Part shown: piece by piece, positions 47,458 to 59,839 of the stretch
Position numbering within the stretch: the stretch's first letter is position 1
How the letters are laid out: every line of letters begins with the position of its first letter
NCBI GenBank assembly: GCA_017311185.1
Contig: JAESUZ010005179.1
Span: 372,001 to 436,000 of the forward strand
Length of the DNA: 64,000 bases
Direction of reading: 5' to 3'
Source of the DNA: Proteles cristata cristata
Lineage: Eukaryota; Chordata; Mammalia; Carnivora; Hyaenidae
The notes under the pieces: model-generated
Seen by the model: only the letters and a program-made list of their open reading frames with translations
What the model was told of the DNA's origin: nothing
Database searches by the model: none
Translations under genes and position numbers: made by a program

Positions 47458-47690
47458 GTGTGTATAGGTCTTTAAAAATTTTTTTTTAAATGTTTATTAT
47501 ATTGAGAGAGGGAGAGACAGAGTGTAACGGGGGGAGGGGCAGAGAGAGCGGGAGACACAGAATTCGAAGCGGCTCCAGGCTCTCAGCTGTCAGCTGTGGG
47601 GCTTGAACTCCCAGACCTTGAGATCATGACCTGAGCTGAAGTCGGACACTTAACCGTCTGAGCCACCCAGGTGCCCCAGTGTGTATAGGT
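47458..47690 (-). mobile_element. SINE, minus orientation
   Basis: Element 47,470-47,678 between two copies of gtgtgtataggt. Confidence 0.92.
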
Positions 47691-47898
47691 TTGTGTTTTT
47701 TTTAAGTTGTTTATTTATTTTTTAGAGATACACGTGCTAGTGTGAAGGGACAGAAAGAGAGGGAAATAGAGAACCCCAAGCAGGCACAGAGCCTGACGCA
47801 GGGCTCAAACCCACAAACTGCAAGATCATGACCTAAGCCAAAATCAAGAGTTGGACGCTTAAATGACTGAGCCGCCAGGTGCCCTAGTGCGTATAGGT
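47691..47898 (-). mobile_element. SINE, minus orientation
   Basis: Element 47,691-47,886 using the same target word (third copy gtgcgtataggt at 47,887-47,898). The tail and head are more worn than in its neighbour. Confidence 0.9.
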
Positions 47899-48064
47899 TT
47901 TAACAGAACTATAATGAAGCATGCTAACTACATAAACATTACTTGATATAGCATTTTTAATCATTGTGAAAGATAAGCCATTTCCTTGTTGGTTCTTGAT
48001 ATTTCCCACACATCTGAATAAATAATAGCCATCATCTCACCGAATTGTAGCACGGAGTTACATT

Positions 48065-48215
48065 ATGAAAGTTTCATATATAAAATTTTATTATCTAATA
48101 GAAAAAAGGGAAACAATGCAAATTATTAATATTTAAACTAGCTATAAAATACATTGCCCTCTCTAAATGGCTCAATATCTTTAAGAGCCCTTCCCATGTC
48201 TTTGAATATTCAACT
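48065..48215 (-). terminator. F5: F5 3' UTR and poly(A) signal
   Basis: Behind the F5 stop codon a short AT-rich 3' UTR leads to AATAAA (plus-strand tttatt at 48,087-48,092). Cleavage is expected 10-30 bases further, near 48,060-48,080. A short 3' UTR of about 150 bases is in line with human F5. Confidence 0.8.
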
Positions 48216-48416
<201 letters not shown>

Positions 48417-48599
48417 TCATAGATTATTTTTTTAAAAAACGATTCCAGTTCAAGCTGAGGGCATCAAAGAACACAGACAACATGATCAGAGATGATCTTC
48501 AGTCAGTTATGAAATCACATGCCTAAAAGACTTCTTTAGGGATTCTACCTCACCAGTGATCTGAGCTGGAAAAATAAAGAAATCTGACGTCTGACGCCG

Positions 48600-48745
48600 T
48601 CCCTTTGTAGCTGTGTGACAACTTTGGGCAGGTTACTTATATTCTCTGATTCTCCATTTCCTCATTGGCAAAATGGGGATAATAAAAGTTTACCTCACAG
48701 AAGGTCTTATAAAGGCTTTTTGGTATGTAAACATATGACAAGTGC
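48600..48745 (+). repeat. MIR
   Basis: agctgtgtgacaactttggg and tcctcattggcaaaatgggg, in the last F5 intron. Confidence 0.75.
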
Positions 48746-49375
48746 CATTTAAAATAAAATGCAACCACGTGGTTTTACGTACTCTTTTTGGCAAATGCCT
48801 TATAGCCTCAATTGAATTGTGTTTTTTGCCCTTTTTTTTTTTCCTCTTTGCATTCCTAGCAGGTTCCCCAAGATACACGGGGAGCTAAATCACGATTTGT
48901 TTACGACAATGATGCTCACCAAGCTAGAAAGGCATCCTGTACAGTGACAGATGAAACAAACCAAATCAACCAACCAACCAACCAACGAGACACACACCCA
49001 GGAGTTTAAAAAGAGAGAGGTTCAAACTCATTCGCTGAGATGAGCACTGAGACCAAGGGTTCGGTAAAGGTCACCCCTTTCCTGCGCTGCCCCCCACCTG
49101 GCCCCAGCCTGATGTCCGTCCCTCACATTTTAGGCTCCTCTCCCTAGTTTTGCCCCAGCAGCATTTTAACACGACACGACGGGGAATTCAGGAGCATAAC
49201 GGTGTAGTTCATCTTGCAGGAAATTAGTTTGCTCCTCAGTGAGGCTAACAATTGTCTCCTGCTTAATACTGTGATACAGAAAGCTCTGGGGCATGAGTAT
49301 TTGATCAGTCAAGAAGAACAAGTATACCCAAGGCTATGATAACATGATGTTATATCACGGTGGGGGGGGGTTTCT

Positions 49376-49575
49376 AGACCCCTCTTATGGACTGCATGTC
49401 TGCATCCCGCTCAGATTCATACACTGACATCCTTACACCCAATGGGATAGCATTAGGAGGCGGGGCCTTTGGGAGGTAATTAGGATTAGAGTAAATCATG
49501 AAGGTGGGGCCTTAACGATGAGATTAATGTACTCATAAAAAGAGGGGGAGACACGGGATCTCTCTCTTTGCACAG
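49376..49575 (+). repeat. MaLR (MLT1-type) LTR fragment
   Basis: ttatggactgcatgtctgca, aggaggcggggcctttggga and gaaggtggggccttaacgat in the order of MLT1-type LTRs, last F5 intron. Confidence 0.65.
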
Positions 49576-49705
49576 AATTCTTAGAGAGGAGATGCCTGTC
49601 TGTGCCTATTTGTCAAATGCCAAAAAATATTTGCAAATGTGAGATACTTTTCTCATCAGAGCAGCTTTCGAATTGCTTTGTTTTTGCTGGGAAACCAGCC
49701 TGTAC

Positions 49706-49888
49706 CTCGTCCGCCATGGAGGATTTCTGCCTGTAAGGTTTCCAATCCACTCCCTGGTCGCTGTAGTGGATGGTGTAGCTCTTGACGTACATTTCCGAGG
49801 ACAGAGACTTGCAGCCCTGGGTTACAATTGCAGTTATTTTCTTGATTTTGAGCAGGTCAATTTGTAACCACTGCTTGTTATTGTTTGC
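49706..49888 (-). CDS. F5: F5 exon 24: C2 domain
   Basis: 183 bases, 61 codons, phase 0. The acceptor is TTTTCACAG (AG at 49,890-49,889) and the donor is GAG/GTACAG. The product reads [20 protein letters not shown] through [16 protein letters not shown]. This is the core of the C2 discoidin barrel. The donor is less ideal at +4 to +6 than the others. Confidence 0.97.
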
Positions 49889-50109
49889 CTGTGAAAATGA
49901 GGAGGACACATGAATGAGGCAGATGTTAAAACCTTTGATTGTTTTAGACCAAGATACTCAGAAATGGACAGAGCTCAAGAGGATTTCCTTTCTGTCTCAT
50001 CCCTTAAGACCCCCTGTCTCCTAGAGGATTTCCCTATTCCTTCTTGTTTGTTGTCACAGATGTATATAAACTTTTACTGGAGTATTTCAGACATTGTACA
50101 ATAATGTTT

Positions 50110-50245
50110 TACTTGTTTGTATCCTTTACTTCTTGAAGGTCTGGAGGAACATGTATTATTTTGTTTCCAGGAACTCACCATAATGCATAGCACACTGTTG
50201 GTGTCCAACAAGTATTGGTTGAATGAATACATAAATGAATCCTAC
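50110..50245 (+). repeat. L2 3' end
   Basis: cataatgcatagcacactgt and gttggtgtccaacaagtatt plus tggttgaatgaatacataaa, typical of an L2 terminus. Confidence 0.6.
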
Positions 50246-50518
50246 TTGAGAAAGAATAGCATATTGCTAAGTTATCTGTAAATATTATTCTCTGAAACAA
50301 ATTTGTGTAAATGCCATGAAGATATTGCTGATGGGTTATCAGGGAAAGAATCTCTGTATAGTATACTGCATAGTATCCAATTGAAGCTGTACTGGTGATA
50401 TAGAATATAGATAGCTAGAGGGTTTTTGAAGGCATGAACATTTTTGTAGGTATGAAACAGAGAGACACCTCAGTCTGCCTGCGTACTTGCATTGGTCTGG
50501 CTTAGATTTTTAGCATCT

Positions 50519-50786
50519 CTAAAAAGACCTTTTATTTTTTTATTTTTTTATTTTTTTTAAATGTTTTATTTATTTCTAGGAGAGAGAGAGAGAAAGAGAC
50601 AGCGTGAGCAGGGGAGGGTCAGAGAGAGAGGGAGTCACAGACTGAAGCAGGCTCCAGGCTCTGAGCTGGCAGTCAGCACAGAGCCCGACGCGGGGCCCGA
50701 ACCCACAAACCGCGAGATCATGACCTAAGCGATAGTCGGATGCTTAACTGACTAAGCCACCCAGGCGCCCCTAAAAAGACCTTTTA
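50519..50786 (-). mobile_element. Felid SINE, minus orientation, with perfect target-site duplication
   Basis: ctaaaaagaccttttа-type duplication (ctaaaaagacctttt) at 50,519-50,533 and 50,771-50,785; F5 intron between exons 23 and 24. Confidence 0.96.
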
Positions 50787-51899
50787 AAGACATTTGATCC
50801 TAATAGAAGATTAAGTGAAACAGTTCAGACCTAGAATTCCAGATTTTAAAATGACAACATTAAAAATTAAAACCAGCATTTCATCTTTGAAGCATTATAT
50901 TATAAAGGCTAAGAGCAAATCATATACAGAGCAAAATATGTCAAAAAGTTGTAAAATACAGGGTAGGGTGACACAGTTATACCATGAAAACTTGGATGAC
51001 ATTGTCTCAACTTAATCTTTCATTTCTTATTATTTTATTTACATAATTATATTAGTATAATATAATACATCATTACTTTTGAAATTTTAACTTCTTCGGG
51101 TGTCAGTTTCCCCCTCTGTGAAATTGCATAATGAGGTGTTTGGGTGGCTTCCAGTGGTTGGAAGATCCACTTCCTGTTTTTCGGGAGAATGGGTTTCCTG
51201 ATTCTGTCGCCAGACTAAGCTAAAATAATGCAATTTTCTTTGTGTGTAAACTTAAAAGTCTGAACCATATGCTTTGTAACCCCCTCACTGTTCTTATATT
51301 CTGTGGGTCTGTGATGGACTAGAAATGAGCTCCAAGATACAGGGGTCAGTTCCCAAGACTATCTGTACGGGCTCCAAGCTCTTCTATCTTCTCCACTCCC
51401 ACCATATCTCTCCTTCCATTTCTGACAGCCTAATTTAGGGAAACGACCTGGAGTTCTACGGAGTCGAGGGAACTAGAATGTAGGTGTCTTAAGGGAGGGA
51501 CATAGGAGGGTAGAAAGTAAGGAAGGGTTAAGTTGACTGATAGAATTATTCTGATTTCTGATGCCACTGTAATTTTTCAAGCCTGTTGAAGAGTGCAGTA
51601 AAAATGAGTCAATACTAATAGTTATCCGAAAAGCTAAGGCACTGGAGTTACTCAGTGGGCTAATATTAGGAGCAATATTACTCTCTGAAAGATGCTTATT
51701 AAACTTAGGCCATTGATTTATAACCCTGGTTTTGCAGCATTTTACCATGCCTCCAATTGTCTAAAGGAATGTCACAAAGTTCTAAAAAATGGAAACATAA
51801 AACATTTAAATAGCACTATGAAGAAAATGAAAATATATTGCTAAATTGTGAAAAAAAAAAAAAAAGAGAAGGTGTTGGAAATCTAAATCATTTATCACT
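50787..51899. other. F5 intron sequence without recognised features
   Basis: AT-rich; nothing assignable. Confidence 0.4.
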
Positions 51900-51914
51900 A
51901 ATTTAAGTTGTCTT

Positions 51915-52835
<921 letters not shown>

Positions 52836-53228
52836 TCATTTTCCTCCTTCAGAGAGTCATGGAAATTTTGGTCTTTTCTTTGAAGTAGAAAATACCTCTA
52901 AACTATCTCAGTATATAAGAATATATTCTATTTTTCTAAAAAAAAGCTACAAAGAAAAAGATAAGTGGATCTTTGGTAGTCACATTCAGTATTTTATTTT
53001 TAACTTTTTGAGAGTGATTCATGTTATGCACCATATAGAATTTTGTCAAGATGTGAACTTGAATGTCAGGCTTCGAGGCTGTGCGGTGAATTTAAGAAGT
53101 ACAACTAGTGAATGAGCCCAGCCAACCACTCATCATCATCATATCTGTGACACTTCGTTCTTGTTGTAGTGATATCTTTCTCCATGAAAAAAAGTTAAAA
53201 AAAAAAGAATCTCTAATAATTATATCGA

Positions 53229-53700
53229 GAAAGTGAAGATTTTTATTTTTTAATTTTTAAAAAAATGTTTATTTATTTATTTTTTAATGTCTTTATTTTG
53301 AGGGACAGAGAGTGAGTAGGGGAGGAGCAGAGAGAGGGAGACCCAGAATTCGAGGCAGGCTCCAGGCTCAGAGCTGTCAGCACAGAGCCTGACGTGGGGC
53401 TCAAACCCACAGACTGTGAGATCATGACCTCACCCAAAGTCGGACACTTAACTGACTGAGCCACCCAGGGGGCCCCAAAAAATGTTTATTTTTGAGAGAG
53501 AGAGAGACACGGTGCGAGCGAGGAAGGGACAGAGAGAGAGGGAGACACAGAATCCGAAGCAGGGTCCAGGCTCTGAGCTGTCAGCACAGAGCCCAACTGT
53601 GTTTGTGCAGGGCTTGAACTCACAAACTGTGACTTCATGACCTGAGCCGAAGTCAGATGCTTAACCGACTGAGCTACCCAGGCTCCCCAAGAAAGTGAAG
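53229..53700 (-). mobile_element. Two nested SINEs, minus orientation
   Basis: The outer SINE body is at 53,477-53,688. A second SINE (53,259-53,476) is inserted in its A-tail between two copies of aaaaaatgtttattt. The pair is flanked by gaaagtgaag (53,229 and 53,691). Confidence 0.9.
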
Positions 53701-53937
53701 AGATTAAAAACATTTTTAGAAAAATATTTATTTATTTTTGAGAGACAGAGAGAGATAGAGCATGAGGAGGGGAAGGTCAGAGAGAGAGGGAAACACAGAA
53801 TCTGAAGCAGGCTCCAGGCTCTGAGCTGTCAGCACAGAGCCTGACATGGGGCTCAAACCCACTAACTGTGAGATAGCGACCTGAGCCTAAATCGGATGCC
53901 CAACTGACTGAGCCACCCAGGTGCCCCGAAAGTGAAG
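53701..53937 (-). mobile_element. Third SINE of the array, minus orientation
   Basis: Element about 53,711-53,927, again using the gaaagtgaag target (third copy at 53,928-53,937). Confidence 0.92.
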
Positions 53938-55154
53938 AGATTTTTAAAAAGTAATGCTTCTTGAATAGAAGATAGATGTTTTGAATAGATTAACAGAGCC
54001 AAATGTCACATTTTAGAGTTGCTTGACCCTATAAACTGAACATGCTACCATTTACATCGTGTATCATAGAGAAAGAAAAAACAGTGACTGACTTACGGAG
54101 CGATTTCAAGGACTGCTCCTGCCTATACAGAATTAACATTTATGTGGGAGATGTTACATACCACTGCTAACTAGGCTTCAACAAAGTGCCCCCATCCATA
54201 TCCCTCATGGTATTGACAGTATAATGGATACCATTATCTGCTTTGATAGGAAACGGATTCCAGGTTTAGCTACTTTCTCTACTGTGAGCTGTGAGAGACT
54301 GAGAACGTAGTGTAGCTCCCCAGCAGGTGGAGAAATGGCAAGTTTCAGGTGTGCTATGTATCGCTCTCACCCCCCCACCCCCCACCCCGGCCGAGAGCCC
54401 TGGGGCAGCTTAAGATGGAGCTGAGTGTTAGCCAGGCCCTAGGCTGACTGCTGCCTTCTTTTACCACAGATTGAGGGATAGATATTATTTACTACATACA
54501 CTTTGAAGTGAAAGAATTTGGAGAGCTCTGCTTTAAGAGTCAGCAAAGGAGAATAGTTGATAAGACTCTTAAACATCTTTGTTCCGTATAGAATTTTATT
54601 ACGCCCATTTTTGATTACCTGGATTTATTTATAGCACAGGTCATATTACAGCCCCTGAAAAATAACAGCTTACAGAGAAAGAGCTTGAGTACCTACATAG
54701 GGTGCCAAATGGAATGAAGCGTTCAATCAAAGTTTCAGGAAGTTGACAAGGAGTTGAGATTCATTGAAAACATTCATTGAACATCTAATATATGCAAGTG
54801 ATGTTGTTAGGTTCTTCTGGGTGGGGCCTGAAGGACCATGGAAGAGTCAGGCCTAGTCTGAATCTTCGTTCTTACTGAAATAGGCTGCTGCGCTTATTTT
54901 AAGCGAGGGCCCTTCCTTGTAGGGTCAGGGCGCTGCCCATGCCATCTGGGCGCTGTTCCGAGACGGGCCGCCTGTGGCTGGTAGAACCAGTTTTGGTCTA
55001 GATCACAAGGAGAGTTCGCCTGAGCACGACCCGTTTCACCAAGGGTTTTCTAGGCACCCAAGTGATTGAAGAGAACTAAAAGTTCCAGCCATTCTTCCAC
55101 ATCTTCTTGCTTCTCTGAGGGGCAGTTAGAAAACAATGCATCTTAGCTCCTTAC
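53938..55154. other. F5 intron sequence without recognised features
   Basis: Unique-looking intron. A C-rich tract lies at about 54,369-54,388. Confidence 0.4.
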
Positions 55155-55299
55155 CGTTAAGCTCACAGCCGTGTAGCTCCAAGCGCAGGGCGGGTCTGTT
55201 GTAGGATCTGATTGGAGAGATCCTAATATATCTAGCCACAATAGGCGGGTCAAACTGATTCTCTTTTATTGTAGTGGCATCTGAATTGCCATCAAAACA
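55155..55299 (-). CDS. F5: F5 exon 22: end of C1 domain
   Basis: 145 bases, 48 codons plus one base. The acceptor is CTCCAG (AG at 55,301-55,300) and the donor AACG/GTAAGG. The product reads [20 protein letters not shown] through [12 protein letters not shown]. The final Cys closes the C1 disulfide. The first residue is Cys where human factor V has Tyr. Confidence 0.97.
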
Positions 55300-55439
55300 C
55301 TGGAGGAATGAAAAGAGGAAGGCTTAGTTACGTAACAATTCTCTATAAAGGGATTTCATAATAAAATTCTGGATTAATTTAATATTGTCATATTAAGTTT
55401 TCATGTGGCCTCAATTAAGTCTCCTGGTTTAAAAAAAAT

Positions 55440-56130
55440 AATTGGAGATCACTTCACTTCAGGAAGATGAGGCAGACGTATTCTGCCTTGTTTCTTCTGT
55501 TGAGTGCTACTAAAACATAAGGAGCCTCGGAAAGGTGGAGAGAAGGTGGCAGACGGGCTGCGGTGCTTGGGACCCGAGAAGCAACATGGCGGTGGGTTCC
55601 TGGGCTTTCATTGTTGCCTCACATACCCCAGACTGGGAAGCACAGAAGCTGGCAACCAAGAAACACAATGGGTACAGCCAAAAAGAATAAAAAGAAAACC
55701 CCACTGAAAACCTGCCTTCTCTAGCTACAGGCCCAGGTAAGGGCAGTTCAGCAAGACAGAAAATTTTCGGACAATAATCAATCTACGTCCAGCTAAACAT
55801 TATAGAAGGCGCTATGGCTCCTCCTCCACCCACAGCATCAAACGTCAAGTGGGGAGCCTAGTCTTCCATGCTCATGAGATTGTAATGAGGCACCCGGCAC
55901 CCTCCCTGGGACTGTGCCAGAGAAGGCCAAGTAGGAATCCAGGACTTGCATCCCCACCAGCTCCTAGGAAGGCTCCCACCACTGTAGTATCAGTGGGGAC
56001 TATCCCGTCCCCACCCAACAGCCAAGAGGAGCTCCCCTTGAGTGGAGAACCTGGACTTGGGAAGAAGTTGGAAAGAGCCAGTTAAAACAGGAGATAAGAG
56101 CTGCAAGATTGAAAAACAGAAAAACAGTAG
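55440..56130 (+). other. Unassigned, probably repeat-derived block
   Basis: GC-richer than the surrounding intron, with frames open over 60-80 codons that match no protein I know. It runs into L1 ORF2 sequence on the same strand, so it may be the 5' part of an L1-type element. Confidence 0.35.
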
Positions 56131-56890
56131 ATAAACACAAGGAAACAGAACCAGTTCTTTGAAAAGATTTTTAAAAAGGCGAACATCTAGCAAGACTGAC
56201 AAAGCAAAAAGAGAAGAGGTGCAAATTACCAGCATTGGATTCAACAGGCACTTTCACTGCAGACATCAAAAGGGCACTTAGAGTACAAACAGCTCCACAC
56301 ACATAAATTTAACAACCTAGAGGAAATGGATCAACTTCTTGAAAAACACTATCTATGGGGCGCCTGGGTGGCTTAGTCGGTTAAGCGTCCTACTTTCGCT
56401 TAGGTCATGATCTCACGGTTCGTGGGTTCGAGCCCCGCGTCGGGCTCTGTGCTGACTGCTAGCTCAGAGCCTGGAGCCTCTTTCAGAGTCTGTCACTCCC
56501 TCTCTCTCTGACCCTCCCCTGCTCACGCTGTCTCTCTCTCCTAGAAATGAATAAAAACATTAAAAAAAAAAAAAAAAGAAAAACACTATCTAACTCATCC
56601 AATATGAAATAGATAATTTGAACAGCCTGTAACTACTAAAGAAATTGTATTTGTAACTTAAAAGTTCCTTTGAAAAGACATCTCTGGGCCCATGTAGTTT
56701 CAATGGTGAATACTACAAATATTTAAGAAATTAACACCAATGCTAGAAAATCTCTTGCAGCAAACAGAAGAGCGTGCTTCCCAAATTATTTTATGAAGCC
56801 AGTATTACTTTGATACCAAAACGAGAAAAAACAAGTACCCCCAACCCCCCGAAAAAACTACACACTGACTTCCCTATGAATATAAGTGCA
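56130..56890 (+). mobile_element. Old L1 ORF2 fragment, split by a SINE
   Basis: agaaccagttctttgaaaag, atctagcaagactgacaaag, acctagaggaaatggatcaa and aatatgaaatagataatttg follow L1 ORF2 order. Frames are destroyed. Confidence 0.8.
56340..56593 (+). mobile_element. Felid SINE inside the L1 fragment, with target-site duplication
   Basis: Element about 56,356-56,577. gaaaaacactatct flanks both ends. Confidence 0.96.
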
Positions 56891-57256
56891 AAAGTCTTTC
56901 AGCTATGAACTCTAACTGTAACCTCTGCTCTTTGTCCAAGACTGACCAGTAGGGACAATAATTTGAAATTTTCATGATCTGTTCTAAGGTATAGTGGTGT
57001 AAATAATTTATGACTAAGGGGTAGCTAATAATAATATAGAAACTAGTAAAATAGTAAATGAATTACAGGAAAAATGAAGCAGGTTCAAAGTTATCAGAAT
57101 AATGGCAGATTGACACCTAACATTCTGATAGTCTTCTTTAGCAAGGGGGTTAGGGAAGAAGAGAAGAGTTAGGGCTGGTACACATGGGTTACTGGGAATA
57201 ATCCTGCTGAGCCTCTGAAAGACCCAGCAGGGGACTGTCACTCCTCAGGCAGGGCG

Positions 57257-57257
<1 letters not shown>

Positions 57258-57288
<31 letters not shown>
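57258..57288 (+). repeat. Poly(A) run
   Basis: About 30 uninterrupted A residues without an adjacent SINE head. Confidence 0.85.
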
Positions 57289-57290
<2 letters not shown>

Positions 57291-57434
57291 GAAAAAGCAT
57301 ACTGCCTCAGAGCTGCTATTTCCTTCAAGTACACTGAAACAAAGAACAAAATAAAATGTAAAAGTTGGTATAATCAAAACTTGGAGGCCAAACTCCAAGC
57401 GTAAGGAGTATGAGCTCCTTAAGTCACAAGACCA

Positions 57435-57648
57435 GGGGCGCCTGGGTGACTCAGTTGGTTAAGCATCTGACTTCGGCTTGGGTCAAGACCTCATAGCTTG
57501 TGAGTTCAAGCCCCACGTCGGGCTGTGTGCTGACAGCTAGGAGCCTGGAGCCTGCCTTTGATTCTGTGTCTCTCTCTCTGCTCCTACCCCACTCATGCTC
57601 TGTTTCTCTCTCTCAAGAATGAATAAACATTTAAAAAATATTTAAAAG
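57435..57648 (+). mobile_element. Felid SINE
   Basis: Head ggggcgcctgggtgactcag, in the F5 intron before exon 22. Confidence 0.93.
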
Positions 57649-57944
57649 AAAGACACAAAACCAGATTAAATGCCTTATACCATCTACCAATCTGAGAAGC
57701 CTGGTGATTTCTGTGTGTGTGTGTGTGGCGGGGGGTGGGGGTGGGGTTGAAGTTTCATAAATCAGGCTTATCCCTTTAATTTGTGATAAGAGACCCATGA
57801 TTTTGCCACTTTCATTCATAAAGCCCTAAGAAATCCATCTGTAGTTCTACCACCCAGAAAGGTATTTGTTTAAAAAGACAGTCGTAGGCATAGGAACCTA
57901 GTAACCCTAGGGTGAGTCTTGAGAAAGAGACAATGTCCACAGAC

Positions 57945-58100
57945 CATCACGTTCCTTGTGCTGTTCCCTTTGAAGATCTGCCAGTTTGTCTGGTCAGAGC
58001 TATAGGACACGTAGAACTCTACGGTGTAGTACGACTTCAGATAGTGTTTGGCACCTTGGGTCTGGATCCCTGTGAATACGACTTCCCTCTGCATGTCCAC
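57945..58100 (-). CDS. F5: F5 exon 21: C1 domain
   Basis: 156 bases, 52 codons, phase 0. The acceptor is ATTGCAG (AG at 58,102-58,101). The product reads [20 protein letters not shown] through [12 protein letters not shown]. The NST sequon is conserved. Human has Cys in LKSCYT where this copy has Tyr (LKSYYT). The donor is ATG/GTCTGT, unusual because of C at +3. Confidence 0.96.
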
Positions 58101-58244
58101 CTGCAATAGAGCAAAGCCATTAAGCAGATCAGTCCTCGTCGACAACTCGCACACTGCCTTCCTTAACTCACTGTGTAACCAGCTTTCTTTAGAACTAAAA
58201 AGCCTACATCTTAGTAAACTAATAAACTGGCTAGAGACAATACA

Positions 58245-58465
58245 TATTTGAGCACAGAGTACCTGGACTTGAATCCAAGTTCGATCACTTACTCGCTGTG
58301 TGTCATTTTTAGAAGTCAGTTAGTCCCTCTGTGCCTTAGATTTTTTAATCTATTAAAAGGGTACCTAAGACAATACTAGAACTAACTTTATAGGGTTCAT
58401 TTTGAATATGTAAAGCACTTAGAATGGTGCCTACAACATTGCAAGAACAACATAGAGAAATTACA
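58245..58465 (+). repeat. MIR
   Basis: tggacttgaatccaagttcg, tgtgccttagattttttaat and aaagcacttagaatggtgcc in plus-strand MIR order. Confidence 0.75.
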
Positions 58466-58524
58466 AAATCACTGTCATTTTATTATTATAGTACAGTAAA
58501 TACTGTCAGGTTAATAAGATATAC

Positions 58525-58625
58525 CTGGATCCAAGGTTTAGGGTGATCTTGTGAAAGCTTTTCTGTGACCCAAGCATTATATGATCCACCATTGTTTAAT
58601 CTTGCTAATTTGGGCTCCCAATAAC
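58525..58625 (-). CDS. F5: F5 exon 20: C1 domain
   Basis: 101 bases; two bases finish a Gly codon, then 33 codons [20 protein letters not shown] through KPWIQ. The acceptor is ATTTAG (AG at 58,627-58,626) and the donor CAG/GTATAT. The segment between AW and KPW is one residue shorter than human and clearly different ([10 protein letters not shown] against SVEKLAAEFAS). Confidence 0.95.
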
Positions 58626-59275
58626 CTAAATTCAAAAAAGAAAAAAATTTATTCTGAACTTAAAAAAAAAACCTTAAAACATACAACTAGACATTTCCCA
58701 CGTAAATTTAGTCCCAGCAGAAAACCAGATCTCTGCAGGAGCCTCTACTGAAGTTAGGAGACCAGGCAGTTGTCACAGGCCTCAGTTACTCAGTCAGTTC
58801 ATGATGACGAAATCTTGGCTTCGGGTCTGTGCTTGGTCCCTGTCCACCACCACCCACCCTCTTTCTTCCACACAGGTTGTGTTTATCTTTTCTCAGCTTT
58901 GTTGATGTAGTTGCTACTGAGTGTGGCTTGCCTAAGGGGAGGGCATGCGAGGGATTATGGGAACGTCATGATCCCTTGCAACTGACCTTTTCATCTTGGG
59001 AAGGGCTTTGAGGCAGAGTGAGGCAATTAGAAGGAGATCCTGACACAGAGTGGGTGATCAGCAAAGTTTATGAATAGATGAATGGTTAGCACAGCAAAAG
59101 TCCCTATTAATGGGCAGTATAGCGTGTGGTCAATATACCTTGGGCATCTGGCTGGAATATCTGGTTTATGATCAAGCGTGGAATGAGGATGAATGTGGAG
59201 AGTTTTGGAAATGGGCACATGGTCATAAGAGTAAGGCACTGAAAGAACGAACGAAAGAACAAAAGAAAGAAAGAG

Positions 59276-59420
59276 GGTGCCTGGGTGGCTCAGTCATTTA
59301 CGTGTCTGACACTTGATTTTGGTTCAGGTCATGATCTCATGGTTCATGGGGATCGGGCTCCATACTGGGTATGGAACCTGCTTAAGATTCTCTCTCTCTC
59401 TCTCTCTCTCTCAAAATAAA
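59276..59420 (+). mobile_element. CAN-SINE, older subfamily
   Basis: Head gggtgcctgggtggctcagt, body gacacttgattttggttcag, ends in (CT)n. Preceded by a short GAAA/GAAC patch. Confidence 0.87.
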
Positions 59421-59767
59421 AAGAGAAAAAGAGAGCAAGGTATCCACTCCTCACCCAATCCCTGCTGAGAGGCTGGACTGCCTGCGTAGGGACTCTGAGG
59501 CCCCCTAGCTCTTGGTCTTCCCTGGGAGAGACTCTTTAAGCGCATTATACACCAGGGAGGGAGGCAGTGATGAAGGAGTGTCAACAAGTGCTTTGCTCCT
59601 TCTTCCTCCCAGGTGAGCAGCTCAAGATGGAGCTGGTTTCCTGTGGTAGAGAAAAGCCTGGAGATGAGCAATGATTCAATAGACAGGACTGTCACGGACG
59701 GTATCTCAGGCTGTGTGCTGCATAGTTCTAGGAGGTGCCTTCCAAAGCCTATGATGCTACCACTTAC

Positions 59768-59839
59768 CCCAATGCCCAGAAGCCTTGATCTGTGAATCAG
59801 CTATGATACCAGTGCTTAGTCCCATTGGCATCTTACATT
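59768..59839 (-). CDS. F5: F5 exon 19: start of C1 domain
   Basis: 72 bases; two bases finish a Glu codon, then 23 codons [20 protein letters not shown] through GHW, and one base of the next Gly codon. The acceptor is TTGGTAG (AG at 59,841-59,840) after a long T-rich tract, and the donor TGGG/GTAAGTG. The first Cys is the opening half of the C1 disulfide. Too short to show up as an ORF; found from the expected protein order and matching phases. Confidence 0.95.
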
